A stretch of 64,000 bases of DNA from Maribacter vaceletii (GTDB lineage Bacteria > Bacteroidota > Bacteroidia > Flavobacteriales > Flavobacteriaceae): the NCBI RefSeq assembly GCF_003634105.1, contig NZ_RBIQ01000012.1, positions 1 through 64,000 on the forward strand, in the 5' to 3' direction. Below the pieces are notes generated by a model that worked only from the letters and a program-made list of their open reading frames with translations, was not told the origin of the DNA and did not search any database. Position 1 is the first letter of the stretch. Each line of letters starts with the position of its first letter. Below are positions 51,419 through 60,203 of this stretch, piece after piece. Made by a program: the position numbers and the translations under genes.

Positions 51419-52431
51419 GCGGTTAGTTCTTCTTTATAATTCTCTAATAAACTTACAAAATACCGCGTGGTAGCTTCAATAGAGTCATCACTTTTGCCTC
51501 CAGCAGCATTAGTATGGCCACCACCACTAAAATGCTTTCTAGAAAATTCATTCACAGAAAAATCTCCAATAGAACGTAATGATATTTTTAAAATACCTTC
51601 TTCTTTATTTTCAATAAATATGACAGCAAATTTTATTCCTTCTAAAGTTAAACCGTAGTTTACAAATCCTTCAGTGTCTCCTTTTTGATAGTTGTAAGTG
51701 TCTAACTCTTCTTGACTTAAGGTAATATAAACGGTATTAAATTCTCTTAAAATAACCATGTTTTTAAGAGCACAGCCTAATAGGTGCAGTCTGCTGGGTG
51801 TGTTAGCGTTATAGATTTTATGATGAATCTCGGCATTTTTAGCACCTTTTTTAATTAAGTCGGCAACAACTTCATGTGTTCTACTGGTAGTAGATGCAAA
51901 TCTAAAAGAGCCAGTATCCGTCATTATTCCAGTATAAAGACAATTAGCAATTTTGGTATCAATCTTACTAACATCTCCCAGAAATTCAATTAAGTTGTAC
52001 ACCATCTCACAAGTAGAGCTCATACTAACATCAGAATACATAATACTAGCATAGTCTGCAGGTTCTTGATGGTGGTCTACCATAACAAAAGTTGCATTTG
52101 CTTCTTCTAAAAATGGTTGCATTTGTCCTATTCTTCCTAGATGATTAAAGTCTAAGGTGAAAATTACAGAAGCTTCATTAATACGGTCTTTAGATTGGTA
52201 GTTCTCTTTTTCAAAATTTAAAATACTATCATTTCCAGGAATCCATTTTAAAAACTTTGGGTAATCATTAGGCGAAACAATGGTTGCTTTATGCCCTTCA
52301 TTCTGTAAGTAATGACAAAGGCCTAGAGTGGAGCCAATAGCGTCTCCGTCTGGGTTTTTATGAGGAACAATTACAATTTTTTGGGGTGTAGAAAGTAATG
52401 TTTTAAGTGTATTTATGTCCTTTAAATTCAT
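51415..52431 (-). CDS. DHH-family phosphoesterase (NrnA-like)
   Basis: The DHH domain has VPHKNPDGDAIGSTLGL, then FTLDFNHLGRIG and the name-giving VMVDHHQEP. The DHHA1 domain ends with GGGHTNAAGG. NrnA-type enzymes degrade short oligoribonucleotides and 3'-phosphoadenosine phosphate. At 338 residues it is standard. It is the first gene of a three-gene unit with gldI and the dual PPIase, an order conserved in Flavobacteriaceae. A 7-bp hairpin (52465-52484, AAATTAG/CTAATTT) lies just upstream. Confidence 0.88.
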   Translation of the reverse strand: MNLKDINTLKTLLSTPQKIVIVPHKNPDGDAIGSTLGLCHYLQNEGHKATIVSPNDYPKFLKWIPGNDSILNFEKENYQSKDRINEASVIFTLDFNHLGRIGQMQPFLEEANATFVMVDHHQEPADYASIMYSDVSMSSTCEMVYNLIEFLGDVSKIDTKIANCLYTGIMTDTGSFRFASTTSRTHEVVADLIKKGAKNAEIHHKIYNANTPSRLHLLGCALKNMVILREFNTVYITLSQEELDTYNYQKGDTEGFVNYGLTLEGIKFAVIFIENKEEGILKISLRSIGDFSVNEFSRKHFSGGGHTNAAGGKSDDSIEATTRYFVSLLENYKEELTA

Positions 52432-52603
52432 GACGACGAATATACAATTTTATACTATAGTGGTAAATTAGAAAATGCTAATTTTGAGGAAGTTTTAAGA
52501 TAATATTATACTTTTCTTGCTTGCAAAGTTATTAGCGCTGCCTTATACTATTGTAAAGAATAAGAAATAACTAACTTAATATACATAACAATTGTTCTAA
52601 TGC

Positions 52604-52633
52604 TTGTGCATTGTAAGGAAAAACGTATTTTTG
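52604..52633 (+). promoter_or_regulatory. Promoter of ndk
   Basis: TTG (52604) and TATTTTTG (52626-52633) are 19 bases apart, matching the Bacteroidota -33/-7 arrangement. The ATG is 16 bases further. Confidence 0.65.
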
Positions 52634-52649
52634 CGCAAAATTTAAAGAC

Positions 52650-53069
52650 ATGACAACAAATAGAACTTTTACAATGATTAAGCCAGATGCTGTTGAAAAT
52701 GGGCATATTGGTGGTATTTTAGATAAAATTACAGCTGCTGGTTTTAAAATTGTAGCAATGAAATATACGCAGTTAAGCAAAAGAGATGCAGAAGCTTTTT
52801 ATGCAGTACATAAGGAGCGTCCATTTTTTGCAGATTTAGTTACTTTTATGACTAGAGGTCCAATAGTATCTGCTATTTTAGAAAAAGAAAATGCGGTTGA
52901 AGATTTTAGAGCATTAATTGGAGCTACTAACCCAGCAGAAGCTGCAGAAGGTACTATTCGTAAAATGTTTGCAACTAGTATTGGAGAAAATGCTGTTCAT
53001 GGTTCTGATAGTGATGAAAATGCAGCTATAGAAGGAAGTTTCCATTTTTCAGGAAGAGAAATTTACTAA
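52650..53069 (+). CDS. ndk: Nucleoside-diphosphate kinase
   Basis: Signature pieces are [18 protein letters not shown] near the start and the active-site segment [15 protein letters not shown] with phosphohistidine His117. It balances nucleoside triphosphate pools. At 139 residues it is typical. It is a single-gene unit with its own promoter and terminator. Confidence 0.97.
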   Translation: MTTNRTFTMIKPDAVENGHIGGILDKITAAGFKIVAMKYTQLSKRDAEAFYAVHKERPFFADLVTFMTRGPIVSAILEKENAVEDFRALIGATNPAEAAEGTIRKMFATSIGENAVHGSDSDENAAIEGSFHFSGREIY

Positions 53070-53089
53070 ATATAAAAATTTATTATTTT

Positions 53090-53120
53090 AAAAGCTGCTT
53101 ATTTTTATAAGCAGCTTTTT
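53090..53120. terminator. Terminator between ndk and the DUF721 gene
   Basis: AAAAGCTGCTTAT pairs with ATAAGCAGCTTTT around a 4-base loop, with a T run after it. It probably serves both convergent genes. Confidence 0.85.
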
Positions 53121-53122
53121 CT

Positions 53123-53419
53123 TTATCTTAAAACCAGTTTTTTTACTACTTCTTTGCCTAACTCTTCATTTAGCATAGTAATAATTTTAGATTTTCCTTG
53201 GCTTAACTCATTCCTTAATACAGAGGAAGAAAGAGAAACAAATAAAGTTTCGTTTCGTAATTCTACTGCGGTAGTATAATTATTTACACCATTTCCCATT
53301 AAATTAATCCATGCCTCCTTAACATTAACTTTGTCCATGCCGCTTTGCAATTTATTTTCTTTAATAAATTCTTGTAAAGCTTCATTTAAAGGTAAATTAC
53401 CAAACTTGCGTTTTGCCAT
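53123..53419 (-). CDS. DUF721 protein (DciA-like)
   Basis: The 98 residues match the DUF721 core: LQEFIKENKLQSGMDKVNVK, then EAWINLMGNGVNNYTTAVEL, and LFVSLSSSVLRNELSQGKSK. DciA, the ancestral loader or partner of the replicative helicase DnaB, contains this domain. Its location two genes from recF supports a replication role. At 98 residues it has the KH-like domain and little else. The start overlaps the lipoprotein stop by one base. Confidence 0.8.
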   Translation of the reverse strand: MAKRKFGNLPLNEALQEFIKENKLQSGMDKVNVKEAWINLMGNGVNNYTTAVELRNETLFVSLSSSVLRNELSQGKSKIITMLNEELGKEVVKKLVLR

Positions 53420-53841
53420 TATTTAGTAATATTTATAGGGGTGAATTTTTTATAAGTATACATAATTTCTTTTTCGTTAACAACAGAGAGTGTTTTCTTA
53501 TTTAAAGTAACTACTTTTTCTTTTCTTTTACTAACGGTATTCGATGAGTAATTTAAAAAGAAATTTGCATTCTCCTCTGTAATACTAAAAGTTTCGGCAT
53601 CATTAGAGGTTTGGTAAGTGCCATTAAATTTTGGTTGTACTTTTTTTCTATATCCTGTGCTATCTAAAACGTGAATATAATCTAAGGTAGTACTCATTTT
53701 GTATTCTTTAGAAGTACCGTCCTTAAAAGTTACCTTTTGTATTTCCCAATATCCATTTAGGTTTTTTAAATCTTCTTTCTCTATTTTTGAGGAGCAGCTT
53801 ATAAAGCATAGACTAGAAAGGATAACTAAAGTTTTAAGCAT
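53419..53841 (-). CDS. Lipocalin-like lipoprotein
   Basis: The lipobox FISC gives lipidated Cys16. The mature part begins LNGYWEIQKVTFKDG, the lipocalin-like opening (GxW), and continues as a small beta-barrel (KFNGTYQTSNDAETFSI). The ligand is unknown. It lies 2 bases after recF and overlaps the DUF721 gene, so it is embedded in a replication-related operon with no obvious functional tie. Confidence 0.7.
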   Translation of the reverse strand: MLKTLVILSSLCFISCSSKIEKEDLKNLNGYWEIQKVTFKDGTSKEYKMSTTLDYIHVLDSTGYRKKVQPKFNGTYQTSNDAETFSITEENANFFLNYSSNTVSKRKEKVVTLNKKTLSVVNEKEIMYTYKKFTPINITK

Positions 53842-53843
53842 AC

Positions 53844-54923
53844 TTATAATTTAAAAATTTTATAAGATTGATGTATGTTTTTTACCAGATTTTCAGTTCT
53901 TTCTGCATGGGTGTCGCTAATAAAAATTTGTCCAAAACTTTCATTATCTACTAAACTTATAATATGAGAAACTCTATTTTCATCTAATTTGTCAAAAATA
54001 TCATCTAAAACTAAAATAGGAGTTGTTTTAGATTGTTCTTTAATAAAGTGGAATTGTGCAAATTTTAAAGCAATTAAGAACGACTTTTGCTGTCCTTGAC
54101 TACCAAATTTTTTTACAGGGTAGTCATTAATTTTAAAACTTAAATCGTCTTTGTGAATTCCGCTACTAGTATATTGTAACGCTCTGTCTTTATCTACGGT
54201 AGTTTCTAATAACTGCAAAAGCGTTTGGTCTTTTAGTTTACTTTCAAAAGATATGGTTACGTCTTCCGTATTATTAGTTATAGCTTTATACTGTTCTTTA
54301 AAAATTGGAATAAAAGTATCTAGAAATTCTTGTCTTTTTTTAAATAGCAATGTACCATATTCATTAAGTTGTTCATTATATACAGCTAGGTTTGTGGCAT
54401 CAAAAGTGTGGTTAATAGCAAAGTATTTTAATAGAGAATTCCGTTGCGAAAGTACTTTGTTGTATTTAATTAACGTAATTAAATATTCTTTGTCAGATTG
54501 GGAAATAACACCATCTATAAATTTTCTTCTAGTAACACTACCTTCTGCAATTAAGTCTCTATCGTAGGGAGAAATAATAACCAGCGGCAGCAATCCAATA
54601 TGGTCAGAGAAGCGTTCATATGCTTTTCCGTTGCGTTTAATTATTTTTTTTGCTCCTTTTTTTAGACTGCTAACAATATGTTCTTCTTTTTTATTTTTTT
54701 TAAAAACACCATCAATAACAAAAAAGTCTTCATTGTGTTTTATATTCTGAGAAGTTATTGGATTAAAGTAACTTTTACCAAAAGATAAATGGTAAATAGC
54801 ATCTAGAACATTTGTTTTTCCAACACCGTTATGCCCTACAAAACAGTTGGTTTTAGTGTCAAATTCAAAATTTTCTGAACTAAAGTTTTTATAATTTATT
54901 AAGGATAATTTATGTAGATGCAT
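53844..54923 (-). CDS. recF: DNA replication and repair protein RecF
   Basis: The ABC-type ATPase begins [14 protein letters not shown], with Walker [10 protein letters not shown] at residues 30-38. The signature region includes [20 protein letters not shown], and Walker B is [15 protein letters not shown]. RecF guides RecA loading at DNA gaps. At 359 residues it is complete. dnaN and gyrB are not adjacent, as is usual in Bacteroidota. It leads the recF-lipoprotein-DUF721 unit and is divergent from the TPR gene. Confidence 0.95.
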   Translation of the reverse strand: MHLHKLSLINYKNFSSENFEFDTKTNCFVGHNGVGKTNVLDAIYHLSFGKSYFNPITSQNIKHNEDFFVIDGVFKKNKKEEHIVSSLKKGAKKIIKRNGKAYERFSDHIGLLPLVIISPYDRDLIAEGSVTRRKFIDGVISQSDKEYLITLIKYNKVLSQRNSLLKYFAINHTFDATNLAVYNEQLNEYGTLLFKKRQEFLDTFIPIFKEQYKAITNNTEDVTISFESKLKDQTLLQLLETTVDKDRALQYTSSGIHKDDLSFKINDYPVKKFGSQGQQKSFLIALKFAQFHFIKEQSKTTPILVLDDIFDKLDENRVSHIISLVDNESFGQIFISDTHAERTENLVKNIHQSYKIFKL

Positions 54924-55000
54924 GCTTAATTTTCGGGTGTTTTATTCTAAATTCTCATAGAAACCTGCAAAATATCGAAAAATAACGAATAAATACCCAC

Positions 55001-55028
55001 TTGAATTTCAATAAAAACTTTATTTTTG
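55001..55028 (+). promoter_or_regulatory. Promoter of the TPR-ribH operon
   Basis: TTG (55001) and TATTTTTG (55021-55028) are 17 bases apart. The TTG is therefore a promoter element, not the start codon of the following frame. Confidence 0.68.
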
Positions 55029-55048
55029 CGCGATCAATAAAATTTAAG

Positions 55049-55813
55049 ATGGCAACATATAAAAAACGAGGATTTAAACCTAAAAATCAAGTAGAAGAAC
55101 AACAGGTAGAGGAGCAAGAAAGTACAACTGCCGAAGTATTTAACACCTTAGATGAGAGTGCTTCTAAAAGTGAGGAATGGGTTTCTAATAATCAAAATTA
55201 CATATTAGGTATTATTGGTGTAGTAGCAGTAGCTGTTTTAGGGTACTTAGGATATATGCAGTTTGTACAAAACCCTAAAGAGGCAGATGCTGCAAATGAA
55301 ATGTATTATCCACAGCAACATTTTGATCAAGCTTTAGTAAGTACTACAGCAAAAGATTCATTGTTTACTTTAGCATTAAATGGTGCTGATGGTAAATATG
55401 GTTTTTTAAATATAATAGAAGAATATCACGGTACTAAAGCTGCTAATTTGGCAAATTATTCTGCTGGTATGTCTTACATGAATATGCAAAAATACCAAGA
55501 AGCAATTACGTATTTAGAAGATTTTTCTTCTGATGATGCTATTCTAGGAGCCTTAGCAAAAGGAGGTTTAGGAGATGCCTTTATGCAATTAGGACAAGCA
55601 AGTGATGCTTTAGGATATTATGAAAGTGCAGTTGCACATAGTGGTAATGAATACACAGCTCCAAAATTTTTATATAAAGCAGGAGTAACTGCTCTGGAAT
55701 TAAACCAAAATGAAAAGGCATCAAAATTCTTTCAAAGAATTAAAGATGAATTTTCTGGTTCTGATGAAGCTCGTAGTATTGATGCCTTTCTTGGAATGGC
55801 TAAAAGTGAATAA
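55049..55813 (+). CDS. Membrane-anchored TPR protein (YfgM-like)
   Basis: A charged cytoplasmic N-terminus of about 50 residues leads to one membrane helix (YILGIIGVVAVAVLGYLG) and a C-terminal domain of TPR repeats (MSYMNMQKYQEAITYLEDFS, GDAFMQLGQASDALGYYESA). The layout matches YfgM-type ancillary proteins of the Sec translocon. The ATG after the promoter was used rather than an upstream TTG that lies in the promoter. ribH starts 2 bases after the stop. Confidence 0.82.
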   Translation: MATYKKRGFKPKNQVEEQQVEEQESTTAEVFNTLDESASKSEEWVSNNQNYILGIIGVVAVAVLGYLGYMQFVQNPKEADAANEMYYPQQHFDQALVSTTAKDSLFTLALNGADGKYGFLNIIEEYHGTKAANLANYSAGMSYMNMQKYQEAITYLEDFSSDDAILGALAKGGLGDAFMQLGQASDALGYYESAVAHSGNEYTAPKFLYKAGVTALELNQNEKASKFFQRIKDEFSGSDEARSIDAFLGMAKSE

Positions 55814-55815
55814 AA

Positions 55816-56295
55816 ATGGCTACAGCAAATAAAAATTTATCGGTTTACGATAAAACAACAATCCCAAATGCGAAAGATTTTCGATTTGGGATTGTTGTTT
55901 CTGAATGGAATACAGAAATAACTAGCGGACTTTATCTAGGAGCAGTAGAAGCTCTTAAAGATTGTGGTGCTATAGAAGAAAATATTGTTAAATGGGATGT
56001 TCCTGGTAGTTTTGAGCTTATTTACGGTTCCAAAAAAATGATAGCTACACAAGAGGTAGATGCTGTTATTGCAATTGGAAGTGTAATTCAGGGAGAAACC
56101 AAACATTTTGATTTTGTATGTAGCGGAACCGCTCAAGGCATTAAAGATTTAAATGTTTTGACAGATACTCCTGTTATTTTTTGTGTTTTAACAGACAATA
56201 CTTTACAGCAAGCTATGGATCGTAGTGGAGGAAAACATGGTAATAAAGGTACAGAGGCTGCAATTGCTGCAATAAAAATGGCTGCTTTAGGCTAG
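55816..56295 (+). CDS. ribH: 6,7-dimethyl-8-ribityllumazine synthase
   Basis: The blocks are FGIVVSEWNTEITSGLYLGA, VPGSFELIYGSKKM, IAIGSVIQGETKHFDFVCSG, and TPVIFCVLTDNTLQQAMDRSGGKHGNKG with the catalytic His of KHFDF. It forms lumazine from the pyrimidine and butanone-phosphate precursors in riboflavin synthesis. At 159 residues it is standard. No FMN riboswitch precedes it, since only 2 bases separate it from the TPR gene. Confidence 0.95.
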   Translation: MATANKNLSVYDKTTIPNAKDFRFGIVVSEWNTEITSGLYLGAVEALKDCGAIEENIVKWDVPGSFELIYGSKKMIATQEVDAVIAIGSVIQGETKHFDFVCSGTAQGIKDLNVLTDTPVIFCVLTDNTLQQAMDRSGGKHGNKGTEAAIAAIKMAALG

Positions 56296-56396
56296 TATTC
56301 CTAGTTTTTATACTTTTTTAACTTCTATATGTAGAAAACTTTAAAACTGTTAACAAATTTTAAGGTTCCTATTACGGCATTTTTTTTGATTTTAAG

Positions 56397-56404
56397 TAAC
56401 TTTG
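56397..56404 (+). promoter_or_regulatory. -7 promoter element of the small-membrane-protein/mutL operon
   Basis: TAACTTTG matches TAnnTTTG and is 5 bases before the first ATG, so the transcript is nearly leaderless. Confidence 0.5.
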
Positions 56405-56409
56405 ATACA

Positions 56410-56706
56410 ATGGGTATGCTTAGTAAAATCACGAAATTAGGTAAGAACAAGAAATTTGGATATTCTCCTCGTTTTTATGACGATAAAGGTGAAGGTAATC
56501 CTTATGAAATTGAACATAAGTTTGATAAGTATAGATCTACTGTAGGAAGAAATAGAGGGCTTAAAAGAAAGTTTAATAACGTTTTAGACGATGTAAAAAG
56601 AGAAGGTGATCGTAATCTTAAAAAGAGAATGGTAATTATCCTTGCTGTTTTAATCTTAATATTTCTATTTATTATCGATTTTGATTTATCCATATTTATA
56701 AGTTAA
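56410..56706 (+). CDS. Small membrane protein upstream of mutL
   Basis: The 98 residues have a basic cytoplasmic part (KITKLGKNKKFGYSPRFYDD, then charged helices) and one C-terminal membrane helix (MVIILAVLILIFLFIIDF). Homologues are sometimes labelled riboflavin synthase beta subunit, probably from their position after ribH; nothing in the sequence supports that. An alternative start is the Met 6 bases downstream. mutL begins 1 base after its stop. Confidence 0.7.
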   Translation: MGMLSKITKLGKNKKFGYSPRFYDDKGEGNPYEIEHKFDKYRSTVGRNRGLKRKFNNVLDDVKREGDRNLKKRMVIILAVLILIFLFIIDFDLSIFIS

Positions 56707-56707
56707 C

Positions 56708-58582
56708 ATGGCAGATATTATAAAACTTTTGCCAGACCATGTGGCCAATCAAATTGCTGCAGGTGAGGTTGTACAACGTCCTGCTTCTGTTGTAAAAGAA
56801 CTACTAGAAAATGCAATTGATGCGGGAGCTACAACAATAAAACTTATTGTAAAAGACGGTGGTAAAAATCTTATTCAAGTTGTAGATAATGGTAAAGGAA
56901 TGAGTGTCACAGATGCTCGTTTAAGCTTTGAAAGGCATGCAACTTCTAAAATACAAAAAGCCGAGGATTTATTTAACTTAAATACAAAAGGGTTTAGAGG
57001 AGAAGCTTTGGCATCTATAGCTGCAATTGCACATGTAGAGCTTTTGACCAAAACAGAGTTAGATGAAGTAGGTACCCAGTTAAAAATTGAAGGTAGTAAA
57101 GTAATTGCACAAGAAGTTACGGTTACTCCTAAAGGAACTTCAATGCTGGTTAAGAACCTTTTTTTTAATATACCAGCACGTAGAAATTTCTTAAAATCTA
57201 ACCAAGTAGAACTTAGACATATTACAGATGAGTTTCATAGGGTAGCTTTAGCACATCCAACTATTGCATTTCATTTTTATAATAATGGTAGTGAGTTATT
57301 TAATTTGCCTATTGTAAATTTTAGAAAAAGAATAGTGCAAATATTTGGAGGAAAAGCTAATTCTAAATTAGTACCTGTTAATGAAGAAACCCAAGTTTTA
57401 AAAATTTCTGGATTTGTAAACAAGCCAGAATTTGCTAAAAAGAGTAGAGGAGAACAGTTCTTTTTTGTGAATGATAGATTTATAAAAAGCCCTTATCTGC
57501 ACCATGCAGTAGTTGCTGCTTTTGAAGGGCTAATAAAACCAAATACCTATCCCGGATATTTTTTATGTTTAGAAGTGGATCCAGGTACAATAGACATTAA
57601 TATTCATCCAACAAAAACAGAAGTTAAGTTTGATGATGAGCATACTTTATATGCTTTGTTACGTTCTACAATAAAACATAGCTTAGGGCAATTTAGTGTT
57701 GTGCCAGCCATAGATTTTGAACAAGACCCTAATTTAGATACCCCTTATTCTTATAAAAATAAACAAGCAGAAATACCGCAAGTTACAGTAGATGCTTCTT
57801 TTAATCCTTTTGCTAACGAGGTTGAAAAGCCAAAAAGCACTTCTAATGCAGCAGGAACTTCATTTGCAAATTATACTAAGCCAAGTAACAAAGGTTGGGA
57901 AAATTTATATGAAGGTTTAGGAACAAAAAAAGATGATAGTGCTCCTTTTACAAGTATGGAGTTTGAGTCTGAGGTTATTACTGGGTCTATATTTAAAGAA
58001 GAAAAGGTTGAAGATGAATCTGTTTCAACTACATTTCAGCTTAGGAGAAAATATATTGTAACCACTATTAAGTCTGGTATGGTAGTTATAGATCAAAGTA
58101 GAGCGCACCAAAGAGTACTCTATGAAAAATTCTTAAAAAATATTACTATTCAGGAAGCGGTAAGTCAACAATTGTTATTTCCTATTTCCTTACACTTTTC
58201 TACTACAGATGTTATTATATTAAAAGAAATACAAGGGCAGTTAATAAGTATAGGATTTGCTTTTAAAATAGTAGATAAAGAAGTTGTAGAAATAACAGGT
58301 GTACCATTACAAGTAGCAGAAAGTGAAGTAGAAATGGTTTTAGAACAATTAATTTTAGATTACCAGATGGAAATTACTGGCGATAGTTTTTCGCAAACCG
58401 ATATTTTGGCAAAAACACTATCTAAAACTTTAAGTGTAAAAACTGGAACAGTATTAGGTGCAACTTCACAACAAGCTTTAGTAAACGATTTATTTGCTTG
58501 TAAGGTACCTGGCTTAAGTCCGTTTAATAAACCAACGTATGTTACTATTACAGAAAACGATATTGATAAAAAATTTATATAA
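56708..58582 (+). CDS. mutL: DNA mismatch repair protein MutL
   Basis: The GHKL ATPase begins with IIKLLPDHVANQIAAGEVVQ, then ENAIDAGATTIKL, DNGKGM and TKGFRGEALASIAA. A linker at about residues 330-430 leads to the C-terminal dimerisation domain (DQSRAHQRVLYEKF, ILAKTLSKTL). MutL couples mismatch recognition by MutS to strand incision. The C-terminus does not show an obvious DQHAxxExxxxE metal motif (DQSRAHQRVLYE is the closest), so endonuclease activity is uncertain. At 624 residues it is complete. Confidence 0.95.
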   Translation: MADIIKLLPDHVANQIAAGEVVQRPASVVKELLENAIDAGATTIKLIVKDGGKNLIQVVDNGKGMSVTDARLSFERHATSKIQKAEDLFNLNTKGFRGEALASIAAIAHVELLTKTELDEVGTQLKIEGSKVIAQEVTVTPKGTSMLVKNLFFNIPARRNFLKSNQVELRHITDEFHRVALAHPTIAFHFYNNGSELFNLPIVNFRKRIVQIFGGKANSKLVPVNEETQVLKISGFVNKPEFAKKSRGEQFFFVNDRFIKSPYLHHAVVAAFEGLIKPNTYPGYFLCLEVDPGTIDINIHPTKTEVKFDDEHTLYALLRSTIKHSLGQFSVVPAIDFEQDPNLDTPYSYKNKQAEIPQVTVDASFNPFANEVEKPKSTSNAAGTSFANYTKPSNKGWENLYEGLGTKKDDSAPFTSMEFESEVITGSIFKEEKVEDESVSTTFQLRRKYIVTTIKSGMVVIDQSRAHQRVLYEKFLKNITIQEAVSQQLLFPISLHFSTTDVIILKEIQGQLISIGFAFKIVDKEVVEITGVPLQVAESEVEMVLEQLILDYQMEITGDSFSQTDILAKTLSKTLSVKTGTVLGATSQQALVNDLFACKVPGLSPFNKPTYVTITENDIDKKFI

Positions 58583-59326
58583 ATGGCTAGATTAACAGAT
58601 GCTATTAAGCACTTACTTATAGTAAACATATTGTTTTTTGTGGCAACAGAGTTATATGGAGATCAAATGTACCAATGGTTCTCTTTATGGTTTCCTAAAA
58701 ATGAAAATTTTGAATTATGGCAATTAGTGTCTCATATGTTTATGCATGGAGGTTTAATGCATGTTGGTTTTAATATGTATGCTTTATGGGCTTTTGGAAC
58801 ACCTTTAGAAAGAATGTGGGGCAGAAATAAATTTTTCTTTTTCTACTTTTCTGCAGGGTTAGGAGCAGCACTTATACATACAGGTGTAAATTATTTTTAT
58901 TTTACACAAGGAATGGACGCTTTAGTAAGTTCGGGAATTTCAGAAACAGAAATTTTAAAAGTTCTTGCAAACGGTCAATACAATACAGATTGGTATAGTA
59001 TAGCATCAAAAAATACTATAGATAATTTTTTAGGATCATATAATACCCCTGCAGTAGGAGCCTCAGGTGCTATTTATGGAGTGTTAGTTGCTTTTGGGAT
59101 GTCTTATCCTAATAGTGAATTGTTTTTAATGTTTATACCAGTCCCTGTAAAAGCAAAGTATTTTATTCCAGTTTTAATTGGTTTAGATTTATTCTCTGGT
59201 GTAACTGGTTTTTCTTTACTAGGAGGAGGTATAGCGCATTTTGCACACGTTGGTGGCGCTCTTTTTGGTTTTATTATGATGTGGTATTGGAAAAAAAACC
59301 AGTTTAACGGTAACCGTTGGAATTAA
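58583..59326 (+). CDS. Rhomboid intramembrane serine protease, copy 1
   Basis: The rhomboid helices include SHMFMHGGLMHVGFNMYALW (conserved His and Asn), the serine motif VGASGAIYGVLVAFG, and the catalytic His in HFAHVGGALFGF. At 247 residues with about six helices it should be active in the inner membrane. A loop of about 60 residues sits between the second and third helices. The start follows the mutL stop directly, so it belongs to the mutL operon. Substrates are unknown. Confidence 0.9.
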   Translation: MARLTDAIKHLLIVNILFFVATELYGDQMYQWFSLWFPKNENFELWQLVSHMFMHGGLMHVGFNMYALWAFGTPLERMWGRNKFFFFYFSAGLGAALIHTGVNYFYFTQGMDALVSSGISETEILKVLANGQYNTDWYSIASKNTIDNFLGSYNTPAVGASGAIYGVLVAFGMSYPNSELFLMFIPVPVKAKYFIPVLIGLDLFSGVTGFSLLGGGIAHFAHVGGALFGFIMMWYWKKNQFNGNRWN

Positions 59327-59330
59327 GTGT

Positions 59331-60200
59331 ATGGCACAAGGAAATTTAAAATACCAATTCGCTAATCTCTCTATAGCTGAAAAGCTTATTGCAATAAATG
59401 TTATCTTTTTTATTGTAGATGGACTTTTAAAAGCTCTTTTAGGATTTAGTATTATGGCATGGTTTGAACTTCCAAAAGATGTTTCCATGTTTATAAGACA
59501 GCCATGGTCTATTGTAAGTTATTCTTTTTTTCATGGTAGTTTAGGGCACATATTTTGGAATATGATGCTATTATATTTTTCTGGAAGAATTTTTCTTAAC
59601 CTTTTTGGGAATAAGCGTTTTCTTAATGTCTATTTATTAGGAGTTATAGCTGGTGGATTAATTTTTTTATTAAGTTATAATGTTTTTCCTACTTTAATAT
59701 ATGCAAATACTTCTCTCATTGGAGCCTCGGCGGGGGTTACAGCTATATTGATTTTTATATGTGCATATATTCCTAATCAAGAAGTTAGACTTTTTATTAT
59801 TAATGTTAAGCTTTGGTATATAGGTGCTTTTGTTGTTTTGACAGATTTAATTCAAATACCTACTAGTGGTAATATTGGCGGACATTTAGCACATTTGGGA
59901 GGAGCTGCTTTAGGATATTTTTATGCAAGGCAACTTCTTAATGGAAATGATATTGGTTCAGGTTTCGAAAAAATTGTAGATGGTATTGCAAATCTATTTA
60001 AGAAAAGAGAAAAAAAATCTCCTTTAAAGACAGTATATAAAAATAAAAATGCAAAAAAATCTCCTTTAAATACAGATTATAATAAGGAAAGTAAACAACG
60101 TAAAATTGATAGTATTTTGGATAAGATTAGTAAGTCTGGTTATGAAAGTTTATCTAAAGAAGAAAAAGATTTTTTGTTTAAAGCTGGTAAAGAAAATTAA
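59331..60200 (+). CDS. Rhomboid intramembrane serine protease, copy 2
   Basis: It has SYSFFHGSLGHIFWNMMLLY, the serine motif IGASAGVTAIL, and GGHLAHLGGAALGY with the catalytic His. A cytoplasmic basic tail of about 75 residues has two near-repeats of KKSPLxT. It follows copy 1 by 4 bases. The serine motif GASAG differs from the common GASG(A/S), but the Ser is in place. Tandem rhomboids at this site suggest different substrates for each. Confidence 0.88.
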   Translation: MAQGNLKYQFANLSIAEKLIAINVIFFIVDGLLKALLGFSIMAWFELPKDVSMFIRQPWSIVSYSFFHGSLGHIFWNMMLLYFSGRIFLNLFGNKRFLNVYLLGVIAGGLIFLLSYNVFPTLIYANTSLIGASAGVTAILIFICAYIPNQEVRLFIINVKLWYIGAFVVLTDLIQIPTSGNIGGHLAHLGGAALGYFYARQLLNGNDIGSGFEKIVDGIANLFKKREKKSPLKTVYKNKNAKKSPLNTDYNKESKQRKIDSILDKISKSGYESLSKEEKDFLFKAGKEN

Positions 60201-60203
60201 AGA

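Noticed and set aside
52465-52484. Shared operator between the DHH gene and the cysteine desulfurase (AAATTAG/CTAATTT in both)
   Set aside because: The half-site spacing differs (6 versus 13 bases) and the 7-mer is AT-rich, so chance is a sufficient explanation.
55816-56295. FMN riboswitch for ribH
   Set aside because: Only 2 bases separate ribH from the upstream gene, and no conserved RFN element is seen before the operon.
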